A stretch of DNA of 64,000 nt from Pseudomonas sp. S30 (GCF_016518545.1 NZ_JACVTO010000018.1:1-64000); one strand, 5' to 3'; positions 27,280 to 35,685 are shown, counted from the stretch's first letter. Numbers and translations are program-made. The notes: a model not told the origin generated them from the sequence alone.

Positions 27280-27961
27280 ACGCTACACGCCCTGCGCCTC
27301 GATCACATCCAGGACCTGATCCAGGCGCGCGCACCGCAACGAGCTCAACCAACTCAGCGGCGCTGTTTTGCTGGTTGCAGGCTTCTGCCAACAGCGTTTT
27401 CAGAGGGCGCGGCGCATCGTCATTGCCCGGCTCGTCTTCCAGTCGTTCGCAGTGCTGGTAGGCCGATTGGCGCATGGCACAGAGCAGCCAGGATTCGGAC
27501 TTGGGCTGTGGCAGCATGGGCACACCGATCGTCGAATCACCCGACTCGAAGCCATCGAGCATGGACTGCCATTTTTCCTGCCATTGCTGGCGAGAAGACG
27601 AGCACAAGGTATCGGCGTCGCGAAACAGCACAGGAATCACGGGACGCCCCTGTTCCGCCGCCATTTGCACAGCCGTGATCGCAAGCCGTTGAGCATTTTC
27701 GAAGTAGTATCGTGTTTCCTGCTCCTTGCGCTTGCCCGGCGCCTTGAACTGCCGCCCCGCATGATTGCGTTTCGCAGCGACAAGCTCGGACTTGTGCATG
27801 AACTCCACGCAGTCCGCGCCCAGCATCGAGTACTCGAATCGATGTTCGACCAGGCGATCAATGAAATGCGTCATGGGCCCAGCGCTGAATACCCACCCCT
27901 GCTGGCCATGTTCTTGTGCGCCGATATCGCTCGGCCCTTCCCCGCTGACCAGCAAAAGCAT
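27269..27961 (-). CDS. TOPRIM-like (DUF4276/OLD-type nuclease) partner of the ATPase
   Basis: A 230-residue protein, not assigned to a named family with certainty. The TOPRIM pattern is visible: N-terminal strand with Glu8 in SGEGPSD, Asp-x-Asp at 115-117 (VLFRDADT), and PKSESWLL with Glu156/Trp158, as seen in DUF4276- and RloB-like proteins. Lys/Arg-rich stretches (residues 64-84) could contact nucleic acid. Its ATG overlaps the ATPase stop by one base (TGATG), so the two are coupled. The last 30 residues look unnatural. Dropping one A from the run at 27366-27369 gives a more protein-like tail (LSWLSSLRCARLDQVLDVIE) ending at 27283. As read, the gene overlaps rtcR by 11 bases. Likely the effector of a defence pair (inference). 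Confidence 0.7.
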   Translation of the reverse strand: MLLLVSGEGPSDIGAQEHGQQGWVFSAGPMTHFIDRLVEHRFEYSMLGADCVEFMHKSELVAAKRNHAGRQFKAPGKRKEQETRYYFENAQRLAITAVQMAAEQGRPVIPVLFRDADTLCSSSRQQWQEKWQSMLDGFESGDSTIGVPMLPQPKSESWLLCAMRQSAYQHCERLEDEPGNDDAPRPLKTLLAEACNQQNSAAELVELVAVRAPGSGPGCDRGAGRVAFRP

Positions 27962-29151
27962 CAGCGTTCTGCGTGGATGCGCACCAGGCGCTGATTCAAT
28001 GCGATGAGATTGGTGTCGACGAACACTTCTCCCGGCCCCATCACCGACAGCTTTTCGGCCATTTCGGGAATCGCGAAGAAACGAACGGCACGGGTTCGAC
28101 CTTCGGCCGTCTTGTAGATGAACTGCACAGCCTTGCGAACCACCGCATCCTCCAAATAGTTGAGGACCATTGGGCTGTGAGTGGTCACCATGACCTCCTG
28201 CGGCGTATTCACCAGATGATCGAGCAAAAACTCGATGACCTCGGGGTTGATGCCGTTTTCTACTTCGTCGAACAACATGAATTGGTGATCGGACAGGGTT
28301 TCGGCCAGAATCGCCATGAGCCGCAACATGCCATCGTTCATGTGACGCGCTTCGATGACGAACCGGTGATCGGCATAGCGCTCATGAATGCTCAAGGACT
28401 TCCAGCCTGCACGCAAGGCGGACAGATCGATTTCCTGAATCTGTGGGTAAGGACCACTCAACAACTCGCGCAGTCGATGCCTGCTGGACTCGGGCAAGGC
28501 GTGCAGAAACGAAGACAGTTTCTCGCCCGCAAAACCCAGGCCGCCATCGGCCTCCCGCGACTTGCGCCGCAGGTGCTGTGGCGAAAGAGCGTCGAGCGAA
28601 GTGATCGAGGCGATGAAGCGCTTGAACGCAACCAGCTGCTCGCTGACGCTGTCTTCCTTGAGCTGTGAAGGCAACGAGCCCTGGTACTCGAAGGCAATCT
28701 CGCCGGTCAGCCACTGCTGATTCCGAGATTGTTCGACGACATACTTGCCGTCATCCACTTTCAAGATAACAACATCGTCGACTTCGATGCTTTCCTGTGT
28801 GCAACGCAACAGCGAGCGATTGAAACTGCTTCGCCAGACAATGCTCACACCGTCCAGATCACACTGGATTTCGAACGTGATATTACTCGCCTTGCTGAGT
28901 TTGGACTTGAGGTCGAGCGCTTTCCACTCTCGGCTCTTCAGCCAGCCGGAAAGGTCTCCGTGCATCTGCTGGGAAAGAAAGTCCATGGCCTGGAGGATGG
29001 TCGACTTGCCCGCACCGTTGAGACTGATCAGACAAGTGAACTGACTGAGCCCCATGGAAAAGCCGACCAACGACTTGAAGTTGTCGACGGTGATTCGCCG
29101 GAGCTGAATTCGCCCCTCGCGGCTCGTGTTCACTGGAGTATCTGCGGTCAT
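27961..29151 (-). CDS. AAA_21/ABC-type ATPase of a two-gene defence-like pair
   Basis: A 396-residue ATPase of the OLD/RecF-like ABC type. It opens LRRITVDNFKSL. Walker A LNGAGKST is at 44-51, a degenerate signature MNDGMLRLMAI at 271-281, Walker B FMLFDEVE at 291-298, and the switch His in TTHSP at 325. No long coiled coil is present, so it is not an SMC. Codon use and base composition are visibly less GC-rich than the flanks, as in acquired genes. It is coupled by a one-base overlap to a TOPRIM-like gene. ATPase plus TOPRIM pairs include OLD, Gabija-like and PARIS-like anti-phage systems. The family within these cannot be fixed by eye. Confidence 0.82.
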   Translation of the reverse strand: MTADTPVNTSREGRIQLRRITVDNFKSLVGFSMGLSQFTCLISLNGAGKSTILQAMDFLSQQMHGDLSGWLKSREWKALDLKSKLSKASNITFEIQCDLDGVSIVWRSSFNRSLLRCTQESIEVDDVVILKVDDGKYVVEQSRNQQWLTGEIAFEYQGSLPSQLKEDSVSEQLVAFKRFIASITSLDALSPQHLRRKSREADGGLGFAGEKLSSFLHALPESSRHRLRELLSGPYPQIQEIDLSALRAGWKSLSIHERYADHRFVIEARHMNDGMLRLMAILAETLSDHQFMLFDEVENGINPEVIEFLLDHLVNTPQEVMVTTHSPMVLNYLEDAVVRKAVQFIYKTAEGRTRAVRFFAIPEMAEKLSVMGPGEVFVDTNLIALNQRLVRIHAER

Positions 29152-29567
29152 ATGTGAGTCTTCCGAATCCCTTTCACTACGCAGGCCGAACGATAGCGCT
29201 TTCTGATGAAGGCGTTCCTAGCTCGGCTGTTTTCCAGATGACGCAGCGCAATGGACGTCGGACATTTCTGAACTTGAAAATGAATGCTTCAGGGCCTGCC
29301 CGTCCAGGAAGTATCCTACGCATCTTGCCGAAGCCTATCTGTTGTCGGGGTGCGACCTGAGGAATAACGTCCTCGGGTCGCGATGCTGCGACCGGGCGTG
29401 AGAACCCGCAGATGAGTAATCCGGCATGTCCATATGGCAGCCGTGCGCGGGCAGACTTCGGTCTGGCCGAGTTTGCCTTTACTCCCTCGGTTTCTCACCC
29501 CGCGTACGGCCGCCACCATATCCTTGAGAAAGATCGTGGCGGTCCCCTTGGATCAAGGAGTAAAGCC
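29152..29567 (+). other. Gene-free stretch with structured leader before the DUF3077 gene
   Basis: No gene is convincing between 29152 and 29567. The first half should hold the promoter of the ATPase pair (minus strand), not identified. From 29353 on, several RNA structures precede the DUF3077 gene. They are an 11-bp hairpin (29353-29363 with 29370-29380, one G-U); a GTGAG/CTCAC closing helix (29398-29402 with 29494-29498) around a UUCG hairpin (29452-29465, stem CAGAC/GTCTG); and a 9-bp helix (29508-29516 with 29536-29544) just before the ribosome site. This looks like a regulatory leader or a small mobile or repeat element. Confidence 0.55.
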
Positions 29568-29900
29568 ATGAAAAAGATCGTCCCCGATCCGCCGACCAGT
29601 GCCCCTACCCTCCCTGGCGCAGCACCTTCCTCTCCCAACAGCGCGACGCCACCTGTGACCACGCTCGGCCTGGAAACCTTCCACGAGGTCGGTCATCCGC
29701 CCGTCGATCTGTTCCGCGTGCTGCCGGGCATCCCCGCCGACCACGCCCTGGACGAAGTGACCAATCTGCTCGGCTGCATTCGTCACTTGCTCAGCGAAGG
29801 CCTGCTGGAGCAAGACACCCGGCAACTGGCCGCCGCCGACTACCTCAGCGCCTTCGCCAAGGCGATCATGGCCGACCTGCAGCGCGCCCGCCTGAGCTGA
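29568..29900 (+). CDS. DUF3077-family small protein
   Basis: A 110-residue protein with a Pro/Thr/Ser-rich N-terminus (residues 6-40) and a conserved C-terminal helical part (VDLFRVLPGIPADHALDEVT, then LLGCIRHLL). The C-terminal part is the DUF3077 pattern found in many paralogues in Pseudomonas; the function is unknown. RBS AAGGAG lies eight bases before the ATG. The frame is open to 29412 upstream, but that part is RNA-like, see the leader entry. It is convergent with the zeta-toxin-like gene. No signal peptide or transmembrane helix is present. Confidence 0.75.
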   Translation: MKKIVPDPPTSAPTLPGAAPSSPNSATPPVTTLGLETFHEVGHPPVDLFRVLPGIPADHALDEVTNLLGCIRHLLSEGLLEQDTRQLAAADYLSAFAKAIMADLQRARLS

Positions 29901-29921
29901 ATCGCCCGGCCTCGCACGCGG

Positions 29922-30905
29922 TCAGGGGTGCATGTACTTGAGCACGTACAGGCTCAGCTCGCGGAACACCGAGGCCGGAATCCTCGGCATCAGCGCCTGG
30001 GCCTTGTCCAGCGTCTGGCAGCAGCGCTGGACCATCTGCTGGCGAATCGACGGCTCGACCATGCCCGCGTGCACCACCTGGGAATATTGCAGATAGGAAC
30101 AGGGGAAATTGGCCTGGGCACTGCGCACGATCTCGAAGCGCGGATTGAACTGCGGCGCCAGCACGAACGGCTGGCCCTTGAAGTCGGGCTGCGGCGCCAG
30201 CTCGCTGGGCGCCTCGCAGCGGCTGTGGCACAACGCCTTGCTGTCCATGCCGGTTTCGAAGCCGCGGTGATACAGGGTGATCTCGGACCCTGGCGAGTGC
30301 ATGCAGGCGTTCTCGAAGGCATCCAGGATCGCCCGGGCGTTGCCCTGGGAGGTCTCGATACTGCTCAGCGGCACGAACCGCTCGAAGGCATCTTCCCCCA
30401 CGGCCTTGACTCCACGGTGCAAGGTGGACCAGTGGCTGAACTCCTTCTGGCAGGCGATCAGGTGCACCTCGAACCGATAGCCCAGCGCTACCGCCGTGGC
30501 CGGGAAACTGGCGAACTCCGCGCTGTCCAGCGCGCTCTCCAGAATGATGTTGTAGCGGTTCTGCAACGCATAGCCGAACAGCTTGGCCCCCAGCGCCCAG
30601 ATGAACGGTTCGGTATGGGCGTACACCTGCAGCACCCCCTGCTCGCGCATCTGCTGGTAACGCGGATGCAGCGCACGGTAGGCGGGCAGGTACAGGCGCA
30701 CATAGTTGCCATAGGCATCGCCGGGCAGCAGGCTGTTCTCCAGCAGATAGGTCTTGCCCGAGCCCTGGGCGCCGGCGACGATCAACAGCTTGGGCGCGAG
30801 CTGGCCGTCGGCGCCGATGTCTCGGGTCTTGTCGAACAGGGTGACGGCCAGGCTATCGAACACGGCCTGCAATTCAGCGTCGGTATAGGCATATTCGGGG
30901 TTCAT
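29922..30905 (-). CDS. Zeta-toxin-family P-loop kinase, solitary
   Basis: A 327-residue protein. The P-loop LLIVAGAQGSGKTYLLE is at about residues 39-55. Downstream come the zeta-family helical region and a Glu-rich strand (NIILESALD) where the zeta-toxin sugar-kinase site lies. Zeta toxins phosphorylate UDP-N-acetylglucosamine and so poison wall synthesis. This one has no recognisable epsilon-type antitoxin gene on either side: upstream is a regulatory gap, downstream a convergent DUF3077 gene. It may be a self-regulated zeta-like kinase, or may act on a different substrate. Start taken at 30905; a slightly internal start cannot be excluded. Confidence 0.78.
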   Translation of the reverse strand: MNPEYAYTDAELQAVFDSLAVTLFDKTRDIGADGQLAPKLLIVAGAQGSGKTYLLENSLLPGDAYGNYVRLYLPAYRALHPRYQQMREQGVLQVYAHTEPFIWALGAKLFGYALQNRYNIILESALDSAEFASFPATAVALGYRFEVHLIACQKEFSHWSTLHRGVKAVGEDAFERFVPLSSIETSQGNARAILDAFENACMHSPGSEITLYHRGFETGMDSKALCHSRCEAPSELAPQPDFKGQPFVLAPQFNPRFEIVRSAQANFPCSYLQYSQVVHAGMVEPSIRQQMVQRCCQTLDKAQALMPRIPASVFRELSLYVLKYMHP

Positions 30906-31046
30906 GATGAGGCTCTCTGGTGAACGACCACGGATCGGTCGGCCGCAGCACTGTCGATCAGCCCGGTGCCCGGAACGCGGTAGATAAGCGCCGCACGACC
31001 TTCGCAGGGGTTGCTCGCCCCCGGGCGCCTTGGGTTATGCTGCCGG
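30906..31046 (+). promoter_or_regulatory. Promoter region for the riboswitch-ribB transcript
   Basis: This short divergent gap contains a possible sigma-70 promoter, TTGCTC at 31011-31016 and TATGCT at 31036-31041 (spacer 19). It would start transcription just at or inside the riboswitch 5' end. The promoter of the zeta-like gene on the other strand was not found. Confidence 0.35.
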
Positions 31047-31182
31047 GGTCTTCAGGGCGGGGTGAAAGTCCCCACCGGCGGTGAATCGAAAGATGAGCCC
31101 GCGAGCGCCCCGGCCATGCCGGGGGTCAGCAGATCTGGTGAGATCCCAGAGCCGACGGTCAGAGTCCGGATGAAAGAAGGCG
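31047..31182 (+). promoter_or_regulatory. FMN riboswitch (RFN element)
   Basis: The hallmark opening TCTTCAGGGCGGGGTGAAA is followed by TCCCCACCGGCGGTGA, the internal AGCCCGCGAGCGC, the GATCTGGTGAGATCC hairpin and the closing GCCGACGGTCAGAGTCCGGATGA...AGAAGG. This is a full match to the conserved RFN pattern. It would shut off the downstream ribB when FMN is plentiful. The ribB ATG is 80 bases further on. Confidence 0.97.
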
Positions 31183-31261
31183 CAAGCGCGGGGCTTCCGA
31201 GCCTCTGCGTGCGCATGTGTTCGCCCCGAGACGTTCATCGATCATTCACGAGGAGCGTTTC

Positions 31262-31912
31262 ATGTCCCAATTCCACCCTTCCCAGTTTCCCAACGTCAGC
31301 GCGGCCATTGCCGCGTTCAAGGCCGGTCGGCCGGTCCTGTTGCTCGACGACGACGATCGCGAGGACGAGGCCGACGTGGTCGCGGCTGCCGAGAACCTGT
31401 CGTTGTCCACCATGGCCATGATGATCCGCGATTGCAGCGGCATCGTTTGCCTGTGCCTGGACGAGACCACCGTCGAGGCCCTGCAACTGGCGCCGATGGT
31501 GCAGCACAACCAGGCACGCCACGGCACCGGCTTCACCGTCAGCATCGAGGCGGCGCAGGGCGTCAGCACCGGCGTGTCGGCCCAGGATCGGCTCACCACC
31601 ATCGAAGCGGCGCTGCGCTCCACGGCGCAACAGCGGCACATCGTCAGCCCTGGCCATGTATTCCCCCTGCGCGCCCGCGACGGCGGCGTGCTGACCCGCC
31701 GTGGCCACACCGAAGGCTCGGTGGACCTGGCCCGATTGGCCGGGTTGCGGCCGGCTGCCGTCTTGTGCGAGCTGATGAACCCCGACGGCAGTATGGCGCG
31801 CGGCGAGCAGGTGGCGGTGTACGCCCGCCAGTACGACCTGCCGGTGCTCACCATCGAGGAGCTGGCGCGCTACCGCGAGGCGATGCTGACCATGGAGGCT
31901 CAGCCAGCCTGA
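31262..31912 (+). CDS. ribB: 3,4-dihydroxy-2-butanone-4-phosphate synthase
   Basis: A 216-residue enzyme that converts ribulose 5-phosphate to the four-carbon precursor of riboflavin plus formate. The active-site acidic loop DDDDREDEAD sits near residue 35. HGTGFTVSIEAAQGVSTGVS and the C-terminal GGVLTRRGHTEGSVDLARLAG are the conserved parts. Monofunctional, with no GTP cyclohydrolase domain. The ATG at 31262 follows GAGGAG. It is controlled by the FMN riboswitch and stands apart from the rib operon at 46-49 kb, which encodes a second copy. Confidence 0.96.
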   Translation: MSQFHPSQFPNVSAAIAAFKAGRPVLLLDDDDREDEADVVAAAENLSLSTMAMMIRDCSGIVCLCLDETTVEALQLAPMVQHNQARHGTGFTVSIEAAQGVSTGVSAQDRLTTIEAALRSTAQQRHIVSPGHVFPLRARDGGVLTRRGHTEGSVDLARLAGLRPAAVLCELMNPDGSMARGEQVAVYARQYDLPVLTIEELARYREAMLTMEAQPA

Positions 31913-31957
31913 TCCGCCGCCACCGGGCGCGGCGACGGTAGCGAGTGGGCGCAGGCC

Positions 31958-33154
31958 TCAGCGCAACCCCAGCCGCGCCTTGAGGAATCCGTACAGCAGG
32001 GTCGCGCTCTTGCGGTAGCCATCGGCGGTCAGGTGAACCAGGTCGGGACGGCCCAGGCCGCTGGCCTGCCACGCGGCGATGGAGCACGGCCCGCCCATTT
32101 CGGCTTGCCAGTCCCAGAACAGCGCCTTGTGCTGCTGCGCGGCCTGGCGCTGGATGCGGATCACGCTGGCCAGGGGTTGCGGCTGGCGCGCCGCGCAGCT
32201 GGACGCGCGGCGCTGCTTGATCGAGTCGGGTGGACCCACCAGCAGGATCACGGCCTTGGGCATCTGCTGGCGCAGCTGCGTCAGGGTGGCGTCCAGATGC
32301 GCCTTGTACAGTTCCAGGTCCAGCGTGTCGTCGAAGGCCTCGTTGGTGCCGTAGGCCAGGATCACCAGGTCCGGGCGCAACGCCTTGAGGGTGTCCTGCC
32401 AGCCGGCCTGCCATTTGTCGATCACGTCCAGCCGTGCACCGTTGATGCCCAGCGAAGAATAGGTCACACCGGTGTTCTTCTGCCCCTGGATGTACCAACC
32501 GCCCAGCATCAGGCCCTGGCTTCCCTGCACACTCAGCTGCACCGGCAAGCCGACGTTCGCCAAGGCAGGTCCCAGACGCCACTGGCCATTGGTCGCCGAC
32601 AGCAGGCGACGCTGACCGGCATCGGCCACCAGGGTGGCGTTGCGGCTGGCCTGGTACAGCGGCGAAATCCGATAGCGTTGTGGGTCCGGGTCGCGCGCCT
32701 GGATCTTCACCCCGGCCCGCTCGACCTGCGGCAACGACAGATAGCCTCCCAGGGGAAAGTGATCGCTGGCCTGATTGCGCGCCGACACCAGTTCCCACTG
32801 GCGTCGTTCGCTACTGACGATCACCCGGTCGTTGCGGATCCCTGGCACCGGGGAGGCCGGCACCAGGCCGATGCCGCCATCGCCATAGCGCGCCTGCAGC
32901 AAGGTGCGCAGCTCGCCGCTGAACAGGTCGGCCGCGGTGTGCGAGTCACCCAGCTGGACGATGGCGATCGGCGTGCTCGGCGCACGGCGGAACTTGCTGG
33001 CCAGCAGGGCCAGGTTGCCGTCATCGCGCACCGGCGCAGCGGGCCGCACGGCAGGCTTGGCGACGGGCGCGGGTGGCGCGCTGGCGCCGGTGCTGCAGGC
33101 TGGCAGGGCGCTGACCAGCAGCGCCGCCCCCAGCAGGTGATGCCATGGGCGCAT
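31958..33154 (-). CDS. SGNH/GDSL-hydrolase lipoprotein (AlgJ/AlgX-like)
   Basis: A 398-residue protein with lipoprotein signal ALPACSTG, so it is probably anchored in the outer or inner membrane facing the periplasm. The SGNH catalytic blocks are block I IVQLGDSHT (Ser nucleophile), block III AYGTNEAFD and block V DLVHLTADG (Asp-x-x-His). In operons with an MBOAT protein these enzymes move acetyl groups onto secreted glycans, as AlgI/AlgJ/AlgX do for alginate. It is the third gene of an MBOAT-SGNH-SGNH cluster. The glycan acceptor is unknown. Confidence 0.87.
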   Translation of the reverse strand: MRPWHHLLGAALLVSALPACSTGASAPPAPVAKPAVRPAAPVRDDGNLALLASKFRRAPSTPIAIVQLGDSHTAADLFSGELRTLLQARYGDGGIGLVPASPVPGIRNDRVIVSSERRQWELVSARNQASDHFPLGGYLSLPQVERAGVKIQARDPDPQRYRISPLYQASRNATLVADAGQRRLLSATNGQWRLGPALANVGLPVQLSVQGSQGLMLGGWYIQGQKNTGVTYSSLGINGARLDVIDKWQAGWQDTLKALRPDLVILAYGTNEAFDDTLDLELYKAHLDATLTQLRQQMPKAVILLVGPPDSIKQRRASSCAARQPQPLASVIRIQRQAAQQHKALFWDWQAEMGGPCSIAAWQASGLGRPDLVHLTADGYRKSATLLYGFLKARLGLR

Positions 33155-33155
33155 C

Positions 33156-34271
33156 TCAGTGTCCTGTTGCGGTGAGAACCGGGAAGTTGATCAGCGACAG
33201 TACCTGCGCGGCGATCAGTTTCTGGCCGGTGATGGTGAAATGAATGCCGTCGTCGACCCGCACCTTGACCCGCTTGCCGTCCGGCGTCTGCACCGTATAC
33301 GAGAAGCTGTCGTCGGCATAGCCGAGGATCGGGTTGGCCGAAATGTAGTGCTGGCCGAACTGCGCGGTGCGCTCCTGGTACAGGCCGCTGAGGTAGTGCA
33401 TGGCAGTGGACAGTCGCGCTTTCTCCATGTTCGGCGGCCCCACCCAGATGACCTGCACGTTGTGCAGGCGCGCCTGTTCGAGGATCGAATCGATCCGCGC
33501 GCGGTAGGCCACTTCCCAGTCCGGCGACTTGAAGCGCAGGAACGGCTTGCCCTTGCCCTGAGGCATGTCCCACGGGTCGTTGGGTCCCAGGAAGATCACC
33601 ATCAGGCGGATCTTCGGATCGCTGGCCAGGGTCTCGGCCACGGTGCGCGGCCAGTCGAAGAAGCCCGGGTAGGCCAGGCCGGTACTCTGCCGGCTGAGGT
33701 TGATGGTATTGATCTGGTAGCGTTTGCGCAGGCTGTTGGCCAGGTGCGGGGCGACGCCCTGCATCAGCGAATCGCCGACCAGGAACACCTCGTCGCCGGC
33801 CGCGAGCGTGGCCAGGGCGGCCGGGTTCGCCGGGACCGATGCCGGCGCCGGCGTGGCGACGGGTGGCACAGATGCAGTGGACGCAGGCGGCACAGGCGGC
33901 ACAGGCGGGTGAGTCGGCGACGGCTCCGGGCTGGCTGCCATCGCCGGGGCCATCTGTGCTGCCGCAGGCGCCTGGGCATCGACGGTCACTACGGGCGTTG
34001 GCGGCGGCAGCTCCACCACCGGTGGAGCCTCCGCCATCGCGATCTGGCCGTGCAGACTCTGCAGGAAACTGTCGCGGCCTTGCTCCAGTGCGGTGGTCAG
34101 CCCAGCGCCCAGGCGCCAGGTCGAGGACTGTCCCAGCCAGGGCAGCTCGCAACTGCGGTGGTACTTCTGCTGGCAGTACAGGCCGATCGAGTCCTGGTTG
34201 AGCCACAGCAGCAAGCCGGTGGCGACCACCAGTGCGTAGAGGGTGCGGGCCGCGCCCATCAGCACCGGCAC
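33156..34271 (-). CDS. Membrane-anchored SGNH hydrolase (DUF459-like) with Pro-rich linker
   Basis: A 371-residue protein with an N-terminal signal-anchor helix, a Pro/Ala/Thr-rich linker (about 80-140) and a SGNH domain. Motifs are FLVGDSLMQGV (block I), FLGPNDPWDM (block III) and DGIHFTITG (block V). This is typical of periplasmic acyltransferases/esterases paired with MBOAT proteins. I chose the GTG at 34271 because AAGGG sits just before it and after the upstream stop. Starts at 34295 (overlapping the MBOAT gene by 14 bases) or 34259 are possible. One base separates its stop from the next start. Confidence 0.85.
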   Translation of the reverse strand: MPVLMGAARTLYALVVATGLLLWLNQDSIGLYCQQKYHRSCELPWLGQSSTWRLGAGLTTALEQGRDSFLQSLHGQIAMAEAPPVVELPPPTPVVTVDAQAPAAAQMAPAMAASPEPSPTHPPVPPVPPASTASVPPVATPAPASVPANPAALATLAAGDEVFLVGDSLMQGVAPHLANSLRKRYQINTINLSRQSTGLAYPGFFDWPRTVAETLASDPKIRLMVIFLGPNDPWDMPQGKGKPFLRFKSPDWEVAYRARIDSILEQARLHNVQVIWVGPPNMEKARLSTAMHYLSGLYQERTAQFGQHYISANPILGYADDSFSYTVQTPDGKRVKVRVDDGIHFTITGQKLIAAQVLSLINFPVLTATGH

Positions 34272-34281
34272 TGTACCCTTT

Positions 34282-35685
34282 TCAGAAGCTCGCATAGATG
34301 AACCCCGGCACGCCCGACTGCGATGCGAAGATCACCAGTGACACGAACAGCGCCAGCGGCAAGGGGTAGATGGGCCAGGGCAGACGCTGGCTGGCGGTGA
34401 ACCCCTGGCGCAGGGCGGCCAGCCATAGCGGGTAGCTGGCGATGTACAGGACGCAGGCCAGCAGCAGCACACCGGTGCTCGAATCCAGCCCCGCCAGACT
34501 CACCTGGGCGATGTCGCCAAGCATTTCCCAAGCGCCGTCCAGGGTGGGGCTGCGGAAGAAGATCCAAGCGAACGCGACGTAGTGGAAGGTCAGCAGCCGG
34601 GCCAGCAGGTCCGCGCCCGGCAACCGGGAAAACCCAGGGCACCATTGCTCGAACAGCTTGTACACGGCCAGGCCTACGCCGTGCAGCGCACCCCATAGGA
34701 CGAAGTTCAGGCTGGCGCCATGCCACAGGCCCGAGACCAGCATGGCCAGCAGCATGTTCAGGTTGCCGCGCCACACGCCAAGGCGGTTGCCACCCAAGGG
34801 AATGTAGATGTAATCGCGGATGAACCGCGACAGGCTGATGTGCCAGCGCCCCCAGAAGTCCTTGAGGTTGCGCGCGGCATAGGGCGCGTTGAAGTTGTCG
34901 GGCAGACGGAAACCCAGCAGCAGGGCGATGCCAGTGACCAGGTGGGTGTAGCCGCTGAAGTTGAAGTAGATGAGCAGGCTGTAGCCGTAGACGCTGAGCA
35001 GCACCTGCTCGGGGGTGAAGCTGCCGGGCGTCTCGAACACCGGATCGACCCACTGGCTGCCCAGCCAGCCGCTGAGCAGGAACAGCTTGACCACCGCCAG
35101 GGCGATCAGCCCCAGCGCCCGCTGCGGCTCCAGTACCTGGCGCATCGCCGTGGGCCGAATCTGCGGCAGCAAGTGCGCGGCGCGGTTGACCGGGCCGGCG
35201 ATCAGGCTGGGGAAGAAGGCCAGGTACAACGCCAGGTCCAACGGTGCCGCGGAGTCCATTTCCCCCCGGTTGATCGACACCAAGTAGCTCACCGAATGAA
35301 ACGCATAGAATGAAAGGCCGATGGGCACCAGCAACTCCAGCACCGGCAGCGACAGTTGCAGGCCCAGGCTGGCGAATGCACCCTGCACGCCAGCGGCGAA
35401 GAATTCCTGGTACTTGAACAGATAGAAGCAGCCCAGCACCAGTGTCAGCATTAGTGCCGCGTTGAACCAGCGCCCTGGCCGGCGTGCGGCCAACAGGCCG
35501 AGCAGATACACCGACAGGCTATAGCCGAGCAACACGTACAGCGATTGCAGGCTGAAACTCGCCACCAGCGCATAGCTGGCCACCAGCAGCAGAAGATTCT
35601 GCAGGCGCAGGCTCCAGCACAGGCACCAGTAGAGGATGAAGAACAGCGTGAAGCACAGGCCGAATTCGATCGAGAGGAAGCTCAC
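34282..35685 (-). CDS. MBOAT-family membrane O-acyltransferase (AlgI-like)
   Basis: A 467-residue polytopic inner-membrane enzyme with about ten hydrophobic segments. Family signatures are FWGRWHISLSRFIRDYIYIP and the catalytic His of SGLWHGASLNFVLWGALHG. It would carry acetyl groups across the membrane for O-acetylation of a secreted polysaccharide, with the two SGNH proteins downstream as partners. I chose the GTG at 35685 because MSFLSIEFGLCFTLFF is the usual family N-terminus; the frame is open 58 codons upstream. No glycan polymerase genes are visible in the window, so the acceptor remains open. Confidence 0.88.
   Translation of the reverse strand: MSFLSIEFGLCFTLFFILYWCLCWSLRLQNLLLLVASYALVASFSLQSLYVLLGYSLSVYLLGLLAARRPGRWFNAALMLTLVLGCFYLFKYQEFFAAGVQGAFASLGLQLSLPVLELLVPIGLSFYAFHSVSYLVSINRGEMDSAAPLDLALYLAFFPSLIAGPVNRAAHLLPQIRPTAMRQVLEPQRALGLIALAVVKLFLLSGWLGSQWVDPVFETPGSFTPEQVLLSVYGYSLLIYFNFSGYTHLVTGIALLLGFRLPDNFNAPYAARNLKDFWGRWHISLSRFIRDYIYIPLGGNRLGVWRGNLNMLLAMLVSGLWHGASLNFVLWGALHGVGLAVYKLFEQWCPGFSRLPGADLLARLLTFHYVAFAWIFFRSPTLDGAWEMLGDIAQVSLAGLDSSTGVLLLACVLYIASYPLWLAALRQGFTASQRLPWPIYPLPLALFVSLVIFASQSGVPGFIYASF

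Noticed and set aside
29412..29567. Upstream in-frame extension of the DUF3077 gene
   Set aside because: The stretch consists of RNA helices and lacks a ribosome site, while the ATG at 29568 has AAGGAG; the extension is considered leader RNA.
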